64,000 nucleotides of DNA, taken from contig BROG01000005.1 in assembly GCA_030159075.1 (NCBI GenBank), forward strand, positions 62,001-126,000, read 5' to 3'. Source of the DNA: Atrina japonica (lineage: Eukaryota; Mollusca; Bivalvia; Pterioida; Pinnidae). The notes below the pieces were generated by a model. It was given only the letters and a program-made list of their open reading frames with translations. It had not been told where the DNA came from and did not search any database. Positions 51,101 to 63,100 of the stretch are shown here, in pieces. Positions within the stretch are counted from its first letter, which is position 1. Each line of letters begins with the position of its first letter. Position numbers and translations under genes: made by a program.

Positions 51101-54100
51101 AAAAGATTAGTCTATTTTTACTTTGTGTGCTGATAATTTCATTAAGGAACAGTGTACAGTGACTACCAGGAATCAAACCCATGGCCTCTGTTTGCAATTC
51201 AAAGGGTCTCTCACTCAGACATCATATCACTATGTGATAATGATGTATATACATGTGTATAGTAGATCCTCATATTATGACCCCAAAGTTTTGTATCACC
51301 AGTTATTTTGTTTTTGTGAGTGTCAATGTCATTTCTTAAATTATAAATTTTTCAAATTATTTCTATCTAGAGTATAGAAGTGCAGTACTTTGGTGCCAAC
51401 ACTCTTCATGTCAAAATATCCAGATATTGGTAAGATTTTCATTTTCTAAAGTTTTATAATGATCTCAAATTCCTTGTTGATACAATGTTTTTGTTTTTTG
51501 AATTATGTTTTATGCCACACTCAACAATTTTTCAGATATATTGTGGCAGCCAATTTTTAATTACGATGTATCCAGCAATATCTTACACTAAGTTGTCAGT
51601 CCTTGCACTCCTCAACAATCTCTGTTAACGTCTAAAACAAAGTCCCAAAACACGTGGTCACGTAACACACGGAATGTATATAATAACCAAATTACACAGA
51701 GAACCAAATTACACAGAGTATGCAAACTTTTTACAAAAATATATTCCCTATATTTATATCAGTTTCTAAAAAGTATTTTCACCTCAAATAGTATTTTTTC
51801 TGTGTCAGCACTAAAAGACCGATATGTTATAAAGAGTCAAATTTATAGCAAATTTATATATTTTGCCAGAAACTGGCAAAAAAACAAGATGTTGACAGAG
51901 ATTGTTGAGGAGTGGAAGGACAGACAACTTTGTGTATCCAGGGGAGACAAACAGCTTTCCACAAGTAAACAGACAAACTTCCTCACAAAATCAGCTTGGA
52001 TACCAGTGGAGCTAGAACCTACACTGACCAGAGGTGATAGACTTCATGGCTTAAAGCGTCATGCTCTACCCATTGACACAATGTTATATAAGTAAAGTAT
52101 GTACTGCCATAACTACAGGAATGTAGATGGCTTACATTGTATACATGTACTTATTATTGAAGTATTATCTAATTGCTTTTATACTGAGTATTCATTTGTT
52201 CCATCTTTTCTTGATAGGAAGTACAATTTTAAGTACAAAGTTATATCAAATTTTTTTACTTAATACTTTGGAAATGTTGATTTTTTTGTCCTTTTGAAAT
52301 CTGTTTCAGTGTTTTGGTACCGGTAATCTGATATATCTCCAAATTTTTCTTCTTAGGACTGATATACCAGAGGAACAGTATGAATCATTGCGGTCTCGTC
52401 TTTTTCAGAAAGTAATTCAATTTTGTACAGGTCCAAAAATTGTCCTAACTAGGCTTTGTGTAACTGTAAGTATATTTCATATTTAGAACTGAAAATTGTA
52501 AACTCTTTGACCAATTCAAGACAAATGTAAGATGTGGATATGTGGCAAGGCTAAAATCAATGTTTAATGAAACTATTTCATATCCTTAAAAGGGACTCCT
52601 TTCCTGAACAAACTGAAAACATAATAAGTACATATTGTGACCATGAAAATGTATGACATAATTGTGATATTCATGAAATATAGACCAAAGTTATTTTTAA
52701 GTCCATTTCATTTTTGAAAGTGTTTCAACATTGAGTACATTTGGAGAATAATACACAAATTAAAAATTTGAGTTAATGATTTCAATTTTTTTTTTACATA
52801 TATGCATTCCCTTACATTCAGTGATCTTATTCTTATCATATTCAATTGTTGGGTTTAGTATTTATTAATGAAGTGAATGCAGTTTTTGTTTTTTTGTTTT
52901 TTTGTTTTTTTTGTCTACAGGTCCAGTATAAGGCCCCATTCCCAGTAGTAAAATGGTAACATTATTTTCAATGCCACACCAGAAAATTCCCAGCTTTAAT
53001 TTGTGAGAGAAAAAAGTGATTAATTAAAAGATAAACAAGAAAATGATAAACAGATGCAGTTAAAAATCTGTTTAGCAGAAAAGAAAAACACAAAGCAAGC
53101 TCTTTAGATTTGAATAAATTAAACTCTGAAATATAGCAGAGAAATTATATTCATATATTTTTCTAATGCTATTAGATCTTTTCCAATTTCTGGAAAAACA
53201 CGGAAAATTTCTATTTGGAAAGGTACAGGTCCCTGTTTCTGGAGGATAAAAAAAAACCTGGAATGGATATTATCATATTGGCTCTATAATATATCTTGAC
53301 GTTTCTAATATCAGCCATTCAAGGACAATTATTACTGTACAAACAATGGACATATTACAGGGCAAATATGGAAACAAATTTTTTAACACTTTCATTCTTC
53401 AAACTAACAATATATGATGTATATTTATAATCTGTAATAGCCCTGTCTATTCATAATGACCCTGTATCAATGCCCAAGAAGTCTGTTAAATGGACTGGTT
53501 TTTGCTTTAATTAGTAAATGTGCAGTTATATACATCCTACACTAATCTGGTTAATAATTACATATAAAATTCAAAGCTAATCACACTAGAGATGGGCTTA
53601 AACCTTTATTGATAATCTAGTAATAACTGTAGAATTATTTAATTCTGCTTGGACACTTAATATAGAACCAAGATTTTACATGCATCATGTACTGATAACT
53701 AAATTAATGTTCCACATAGATTTTAAAAATAGAATGTACTTTTGATATATTATGTATTAATTTAGATTTTTTTACCATATTTTATAGATTATAGGTCAAC
53801 ATTTTTTTTTCCTAAGTTGTGACCTTGACCTATCCACTACCTTGACCTATCTAAGTCAAATATTTAACCTATATATCTGCATTTCCCTATTATATCATTG
53901 TATTTCCACTTTTATAATAGGTCAATATACTAAAAAATAAAAATTTGTAATTACACTATTAAATGCCACCTTTTGTGTTTGGGTAATGCACTGTGTACAT
54001 AATCAAGTGACAAATAGTGATCTTTCAGGTTGCTATAGCATTGGGATTCAAGACTGTGTCAGAAACTACGTAATGAAAATTCATCGTTCACATTATACTT

Positions 54101-57100
54101 TATGCTTTTGAATCATTCTCTTATCTTGGCACTCACTGTGAAATTGATGTCTTCGTTCAGACTTTCAGGACACTACAAGTTGTGTTCACTGGAATGTAAC
54201 ATTTAACTTATGAGAATCTTGTGGCAGTCTTTGAAACCTTTTTTTGTAATTTGGGGGGATCAAAGAAGTAATGGGGTTGGGGATAGGGATTATTATAGGA
54301 ACCTAAATGTAACAGGTTGGACAACTCATCTTTGACTATTCATTTGTTTGACAATTGCTGTTACAGAATAATTTAGGTGAATTAGTAACATAAATGTTGT
54401 GTTATTGTGTTTTCCAATCCATATTTTAATCTCTGTCAACATTGACCTATCTTCCACTTGGACCTATCTGTTGCTGAAATCTGAATTTTTCCTAAAAATT
54501 GACTGTTTGACCTATCCCCACCTATTGGCTGTAGAATACGGTACTTAGATAAAGTGTTTCTTTCCATTTGTAGCTTGCTTCTCTCATTCTTCACATGTCA
54601 CCAGAACATTGGCCAGATCCAGTAGAAACACTTATCACTACATTTCAAAATCAAAATCTCCCGCAGGTTTCAGTAAGTATAGCAGCTCTCAAGTTTATAG
54701 CCAGATCCAGTGGAAACACTTACAATCAAACTTCAAAATCAAAATCTCCCGCAGGTTTCCGTGAAGTATAGCAGCTCTCAAGTTTATAGTCAGATCCAGT
54801 GGAAACACTTACAATCAAACTTCAAAATAAAAATCTCCCGCAGGTTTCCGTAAGTATAGCAGCTCTCAAGTTTATAGCCAGATCCAGTGGAAACAATTAC
54901 AATTCAACTTCAAAATCAAAATCTCCTGCAGGTTTCCGTAAGTATAGCAGCTCTCAAGTTTATAGCCAGATCCAGTGGAAACAATTACAATTCAACTTCA
55001 AAATCAAAATCTCCCGCAGGTTTCCGTAAGTATAGCAGCTCTCAAGTTTATAGCCAGATCCAGTGGAAACAATTACAATTCAACTTCAAAATCAAAATCT
55101 CCTGCAGGTTTCCGTAAGTATAGCAGCTCTCAAGTTCATAGCCAGATCCAGTGGAAACAATTACAATTAAACTTCAAAATCAAAATCTCCTGCAGGTTTC
55201 CGTAAGTATAGCAGCTCTCAAGTTCATAGCCAGATCCAGTGGAAACAATTACAATTAAACTTCAAAATCATAATCTCCTGCAGGTTTCAAGGTTATAGCC
55301 AGAAGTGGCTAGTAAGATATTTTGTACCATATTTATAGTTTAATAACAAGTGTGATCTTATTTAGTATCATCTCGATTATTTCCTTCCAAAATGTAGGTT
55401 TTATTTAACAGTCATAACATCAACTTGTCTGTCTTGTTGTTACGGTTTTTGTTCACTTTGTTGCATACTTTATCTCAGCATAATCGTATCCTGATAATAA
55501 CAAAAGAAATGAATTCAAATAATTTTGAAAATTGTTATTTGTAATTTATATAAAAAGTCTTGCCCATGATCTGTCTGTACCCTTTAGATTTGTATAGATA
55601 TTTTACATATTATTTCTTATATATCTTTGATAATTGATCAATCATTTTAATGTTTGTACTAATGTTTGTACTGATAAAGCATCAAACTTCACTTTCAGGA
55701 TGCAGACAAATGTCATGTTTTGTTGGAGACATTAAGAGTTCTACCGGAAGAGGTGAATTATTAATCATAACTTTGACCTATATTTGGGATTAAGATGAAA
55801 AAATGTTTATACCATCCGGTCACTACATTACATTTACTAGTAACTCAGTAGGGTAGACATCCGGTCACTACATTATATCTACTTGTAATTCAGCAGGGTA
55901 GACATCCGGTCACTACATCATATCCACTACTAACTCAGTAGGGTAGACATCTGGTCACTACATCATATCTACAAATAACTCAACATCTGGTCACTACATT
56001 ATGTCTACTAGTAACTCGGTAGGGTAGACATCCGGTCACTACATCATATCTACTAGTAACTCAGAATGTTAGATATCCGGTCATTACCTCATACCCTCAT
56101 ACACCTACCCATACTAAGATTTTGTTCAGCAGAACAGAGGAACAAGATCTTACTCATTGAAACACAGAGGCTTGGACTTTAAATTTATCAATCTGCTTTG
56201 AGGTCAGAGGTCTGATACAACTTATATTTAAACTTTGAACCATCAACGTGCAAAGTTAACATACATCCAATGATACTGCCATAAATTATCTTGGCATGCT
56301 GACATCTGAAACATAAAATGTTTTGTAGTTTTCTTTGAGAAGTTGATTAGATACTAGAAATAAGAGCAATTTGATATTTACCAAATTTATAGAGACTTTC
56401 TGTCTAAATGTCTGTCTGTCTGGTTATTTCTTCAGTATATAAACAAACTAAAGTTACAGAGCATTCATTTTACTACAAGCACAGTACTTCATTACAACAA
56501 TACAAAAATTCATTAATTGTAGAATTTTATCTTTACAGTTTTTTAGTGCCAATCTAGATAAGATGAGAAGAGCAGGCATAAGATACGAACTATCCAAAGG
56601 CATTGTTCATGGTAGGATTTATCTCCAATATATCAAGAAGATTTCTGTCATTTTGAGCCTCAGGTTCAAGGTGACCTATCGCCAACGTCTTTTTGTTTGT
56701 TGTCGTTTGTCATTCTTCCGTTTTTTACCTCTTCTCAAGAACCAGTGGGCCAAATTTTAACCAAACTTAGCAGGACATATCCCCATGTTAAGCTGCATAA
56801 AGTTTGCAAATTAAAAGAGGCTAGGACTTATAGGGGATGCAAAAGGGCCAAAATTAACCAAAACTTTGAACGTCTTCAAATATTAATCCTTTTAACCCTA
56901 CAGGCCATAATAGACTGGTCTTAACAATATAAAAGAGCATACCATCTTGATTTTCAGGGATAAAAAGGGTTAATATCTTCTCATAAACTGATGATCAGAT
57001 GACTTTCAAATTTTCTATGCATGATTGTTATGTCAATACCTACAAAGTTTGTGAATAAAAAGAAATTTGTCTATAAACAAGTCCCTAGGGGTGCTTCAGT

Positions 57101-60100
57101 AACATAGGGTACAGTTTTATACAAATGAGTTGATAACTCAAAGCTCATTGACTTTTTGTATTCAAAGAAATATGAGAAAGTTGTTATGAATTATCTAAGG
57201 ATCATTTTGACAACATTTCAAAACCATGGTGTCAATGGTTAAGGTCACAGACACCTTAGTAAACAGAAATTATCAGGATTTTTTAAATTTTACATGTTTT
57301 CGACTTCTTCTCAAGAGCCAGGGGGCCAATTTTAACCAAACTTGGCAGGAAGTATTCCCAGGTGAAGTGGCATAAAGTTTGCGAGTAAAAAAGGGGTTAG
57401 GACCCATAGGTGCTCCAAAAGGGGCCAAATTGAACATTATTTCACTCAGGTGACAGTTAAGGCTCATTGGGTCTCTTGTCAATATTTTGATTTATTTGTA
57501 ACATTTTGGTTTTTGCCAACTCATTATTCTTTCTACTTTCCACAAGAAGGAGAGTGGTATCACTGCACTGTATGTTTATACTTTCTGCATTGCAAGTTAA
57601 TGTGATTATTCATCCTCAGCAAGATAAATTGTGTGTAGACAAGAATGTCAATGATGAAGAGGAACATACTCACACTAGAATAAAGCATTACAGACTCCAA
57701 ATTAATTAAGATAAAATGTTAAGCAAATAGAAATATGAAATAAAGGTTTAAAAAAGTTTCTCTAATTGTGTGTACATAAAAAATTCTCTGATAAATTTGA
57801 ATACCTGAATAAAGAGACAACCTGTCACATATGACCTTTTTGTATCTTCCCATGATCAGTCACTTAAAACAGGTTTCACTGTGCATTTGAAATGATATAA
57901 AATGTAGATTCTTTCCATGAGTGTAACCAGCGCAGGTGATTTTGTGGCATTAGATGCTCATTGAAATTAATTAAGTTTCCCACATCATTTTTTCAAACAA
58001 TAAATAAAAAAAAATCCAAGGGATTACTGTTGCCAGGTACATCGTGTGTAAGTCCTAGGGCCATATTCACAGAGAACTTTAAGTCTAAGACATGAATGTA
58101 CGCTCACGCCAGATTCGCAAACGTACTTGTAAGTCCGCTAGCACACTTAAGTGTAAAACAGAAAGAGGTCGAAAGTCTTAAACTTAAAACCAATATTTAC
58201 ATTAGCAACGGACATATGTGCCTGTGTAATACCACCTCTTCCTTAATTGTTTCTTTGCATATTTCAAAGGATGTTGAGGTAACCATTTAATATATAGAAT
58301 TTCATATATGTGTGCCATAATATAAGGGAGATATAAAGAGAAATCATAAACAATTGTCTGGGAACTGTTACAGTACCAGTACAGTTTCACAAGACATGTG
58401 GCACCTAATTGCTTCATTAGGCTGAGGCTTATGTCAACGCTCACACAGTCATTCGTTGATCTGCCGTCAGCTACATAGGCTGAATACCACACATAAAAGA
58501 TATCTCTTACCTCTGATGTTAAATGTATTGTTGGATATAGTTATTTTTAGCGATCCGAACACTCTAGCTATTAGTGATAAAATTAAATCCTCACTAAAAG
58601 TGGCATATTCTGGTGTGTTATTTTCAGCATGTGATTCCTTATATATCTATGTAATGTATGTTTACATTTTGCTCCATGTTATTTTCAGAAAAAGAACATT
58701 GGAAGCCTATTTATGTACATGTATATGTATATTCCTGTCTGTGTTATTTTCAGTATACTTACAGCTTATATGTATAATTTCAGTTTTACCATTGTTACAC
58801 AGTCTTATGAGTCCCAACAGTCCACCTGATATCTACGAGAGATCTCTAAAATGTTTCTCCAGCTGGGTAGAATTTGGTATTGTTTTGACTGATGCAGAAG
58901 CAGTCATTGTTCAAGTCTTTCAGTCTCTGCCCAACCCTCATCTGTTTGATACAGCTGCTGACGCATTAGTAAATGTCTTCTCTCACCCAGAATCACACAA
59001 GTAAGTTAATAATCTTATGTCCACAGATTCTTACAATGTCATATGTGTCTTACATTTTATTATAACTGGCTCTGTACCATGGACACTTGTGATCTTGGAA
59101 ATATTTTCCAGTGCTTTACAATGAGCAAATTTCTTAAACAATATTTGCAGTACATTTTTGTACTTTTGAGTAGATGAATTTCATTTGCATAGGCCCTTTC
59201 ATTTTTAGATACATTTCAGGTGTCTCTAATTTTTAACCAAAATGAATTGGAAATGAATAACATTTTATATATGTATGTAAAATCATCAGTTTTTGTGAAA
59301 TTATTACTGATGATGTATGGAATCACGGACAAGTCGGCCCTAGGACAACTTGGCCTTAGACCACTCAGCCCATTTATAGGACAATTTGCCGTTGAACATG
59401 CTTCAAATTGTGTTTAGCCATTGTCGGTATATTTGTTTTTTTTTATCTGTGACACCTTTATTAATAGATATATACATATCAAAGTAATTAATTTCATTTC
59501 TCTGATTTTTCTTACCTGCTTTTCTAAAAATTGGGGAGTAGATACATTAATTAATGATATGATAATAACAGTGTTGTTACCTCTGTAATACTGCTTTATC
59601 AACTTTTAAAAGTATAATGATACTAATTTTTTCAGTTTGAGTTTTAGAAGTTAATTGTTTTAGACAACTCACATGGAATATGGCCTACTGTTTTTTCATC
59701 TTTCACAACCTGTTTCATATCTTATATATAGATCTTTCTGGTGATTTACGTTAATTTGACTCTTAATTGGTCCCAATAAACACCCACCCCATTCCCCCCA
59801 ATTTTTAGCGCCTTGGGTCAGATACGTTATTTGATATTTAGTGTAAGGGAAGTTCAGCTTTAAGTTTTGTAGTTATTTGCTGTTCATATTTAAAAAGAAT
59901 TATTTCATATTTTTATATTCCAGATATAAATGTAAAAAAGCTGTAATTTTTATAAAAGAATTCGGATATTTAAAACTACATGTTCATTTTCCAGATTTCC
60001 ACACACAAATCGGAAACTACTACCTCATATCATAGAGCTTAGACAGATGTTCCAGAGTTCCAGTGAATCCTTAGATCTGGTAAGGATTTAATGTTTACAT

Positions 60101-63100
60101 CAGTTTATATTTAGTTCACTTTTACCAAGTTGAGGAGAACTTCAGCTATCAGCCTGATAATAGGTTGGATGTCCTATTAAGAAGAAGGTCTAGGCTATCA
60201 ACCTGGTGATAGGTCTGATATCCTGTTAAGAAGTTTGGTTTAGGCCAAGGCTATCACCCTGGTGGTAGATTTGATGTCATATTAAGAAGATTGGTTAGGA
60301 TCAAGGCTATCAACCCTGGTGATAAGTTTGATGTCCTATTAAGAAGATTGGTTTAGGTCAAGGCTGTCACCCCGGTGGTAGATTTGATGTCCTGTTAAGA
60401 AGATTAGTTGAAGTCAAGGCTATCATACTGGTGATAGGTTTGATGTTCTATAAAGAAGATTGGTTTAGGTCAAGGCTGTCACAATTGTGATAGGTTTGAT
60501 GTTCTATTTAGGAGATTGGTTTAGGTCAAGGCTATCCCCCTGGTGATGGGTTTGATGTCCTATTAAGAAGTTTGGGTTAATTCAAGGCTATTACCCTGGT
60601 GATAGATTTGATGTCCTATATAGGAGATTGGTTTAGGTCAAGGCTGTCACAATTGTGGTAGGTTTGATGTCCTATTTAGGAGATTGGTTTAGGTCAAGGC
60701 TATCCCCCTGGTGATGGGTTTGATGTCCTATTAAGAAGTTTGGGTTAATTCAAGGCTATTACCCTGGTGATAGATTTGATGTCCTATATAGGAGATTGGT
60801 TTAGGTCAAGGCTGTCACAATTGTGATAGGTTTGATGTTCTATTTAGGAGATTGGTGTAGGTCAAGGCTATTACCCTGGTGATGGGTTTGATGTCCTATT
60901 AAGAAGAATGGGTTAATTCAAGGCTATTACCCTGGTGATGGGTTTGATGTCCTATTAAGAAGATTGGTTTAGGTCAAGGCCATCACCCTGGTGATGGGTT
61001 TGATGTCCTATTCTTAAGATTGGTTTATGTCAAGGCTATCACCCTGGTGAAGGGTTTGTTGTCCTATTTAGAAGATTGGGTTAGGCCAAGGCTATCACCC
61101 TGGTGTTAGATTTGATGTCCTATTTAGGAGATTGGTTTAGGTCAAGGCTATTACCCTGGTAATGGGTTTGATTTCCTCTTCTTAAGATTGGTTTAGGTCA
61201 AGACTATCACCCTGGTGATGGTTTGATGTCCTATTCTTAAGATTGGTTTAGGGCAAGGCTATCACACTGGTGATAGGTTTGATGTCTTGTTAAGAAGATT
61301 GCTTGAAGCCAAGGCTATGGTTGAGGTCAAGGCTATCAACCTGGTGATAGGTTTGATGTCCTATTAAGGAGATTGGTTTAGGTCAAGGCTATCACCCTGG
61401 TGATGGGTTTGATGTCCTATTTAGAAGATTGGGTTAGGCCAAGGCTATCACCCTGGTGTTAGATTTGATGTCCTATTTAGGAGATTGGTTTAGGTCAAGG
61501 CTATTACCCTGGTAATGGGTTTGATTTCCTCTTCTTAAGATTGGTTTAGGTCAAGGCTATCACCCTGGTGATGGGTTTGATGTCCTATTCTTAAGATTGG
61601 TTTAGGGCAAGACTATCACCCTGGTGATAGGTTTGATGTCTTGTTAAGAAGATTGTTTGAAGCCAAGGCTATGGTTGAGGTCAAGGCTATCAACCTGGTG
61701 ATAGGTTTGATGTCCTATTAAGGAGATTGGTTTAGGTCAAGGCTATCACCCTGGTGGTAGGTTTGATATTCTATTAAGAGGATTGGTTCAGCCCATACTA
61801 TTGGCATATAATCCAGTGATAATTCATTTCATAACTGTTTTCAGGATGTATGTCAAGGCATTTGTAGGATTGTCATAGCATTTGCTGAGAATCACACAAA
61901 AATTCTACTGGATTCCACCCTCAGTCAAGAAGAGGATAATCGCTCTAATGCCATGAATCTCATACAAATGGTCTTGGTAAGGATTAACCTATATTTCAGC
62001 ATAGTTTTAACCAAACTTGGTAGGATGTATCTCTATGTAAAGCCACAAAAAGTTTGCGAATGAAAAGGTGATAGGACCCATAGTGGTCCCAAATTTTGTA
62101 TGCATGATTTTTAGGCCAATATCTACAAAGTTTGCAAATGAAAACATGATATGTGTATAAGCCACCCACTAGGGGACATTTCAGTTATATAGGGGCTTAA
62201 TAACTCAAAACAGATTATTTTTTGTATACAAATATATATGAGAAAGTTGTTAGGATTTATGTAAGGATCATTTGACCAAATTTCAAGTTCATGGGGGTCA
62301 AAGGCCAAAGTCACAGGCACCTAAGTAAACAGAAAATATCAGGTTTTTGTCAAATTTGACACAATTTTGACTTCTTCTCAAGAACCAGTTGGCCAATTTT
62401 AAATAAACTTTGCAAGAAGTATCTCCATATGAAGGGACATAGACTTTGCAAATGAAAATGGCAAGAACCAAAAAGTGGTTCAAAAGTATTATTGTGTAAT
62501 ATTTGGTCATTTTATCGTTTGAACTAAATATATTGCTTTCCTGCTGCTATCAAGCAACTTTGCATAACTCCTTCAAAAGGTAAAATTACGGGTTGATATT
62601 CAAATTCTGCTGCAACAACGTTGCCATTTACAGGGTCGAGAATTTCAAAAATGTTAAAATTTCCAGGATTGGTAACGAAATAAAAAAGATGTATTTTTTC
62701 AGAATGGTGACATATTTTATATAGTAACAATTATGAATATCATTATTTATTTAAGAAAGGAAAGTTTAAAAAACAAATTATAGAAAGTAATATTAGCCAT
62801 ATAAGTTTAAGACCGGTAAGTATAAAAAACTGAATTTTTTGTGAAGGTTTTTTTTTCATTGTTTGCACTCAAAAATGATACAGAAGAAATATTTTTCAGC
62901 ACTTGTCATATCATCACATGATAATTTAATGAAGATGTAAACAAAATTAACCTCGAGATTACTGGTCACTTTCACATTGAAATTAAACATCAGGTCCATG
63001 TTTTAACATTGATATAAGCAGGTTTTTTATTTTTCCAATCTCGAGTTAACAGGTCTTTTTTAAGTAAGATATAGAAGGAAAATTGCTGGGACCGGTGTTT

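Noticed and set aside
51802..52095. 97-codon gene in IPO13 intron 3
   Set aside because: Covers the tRNA-like head and body of a SINE family 1 copy on the opposite strand.
54799..55205. Overlapping 76-codon frames as a repeat protein
   Set aside because: The 88-bp unit shifts frame each copy and the frames cross splice donors; explained by the exon-derived array.
56563..56924. Frames overlapping IPO13 exon 7
   Set aside because: They leave the exon at its donor and continue into a dispersed repeat.
58456..59004. Single 182-codon gene
   Set aside because: Only 58784-59000 is coding (IPO13 exon 8); the upstream part is open intron with no homology.
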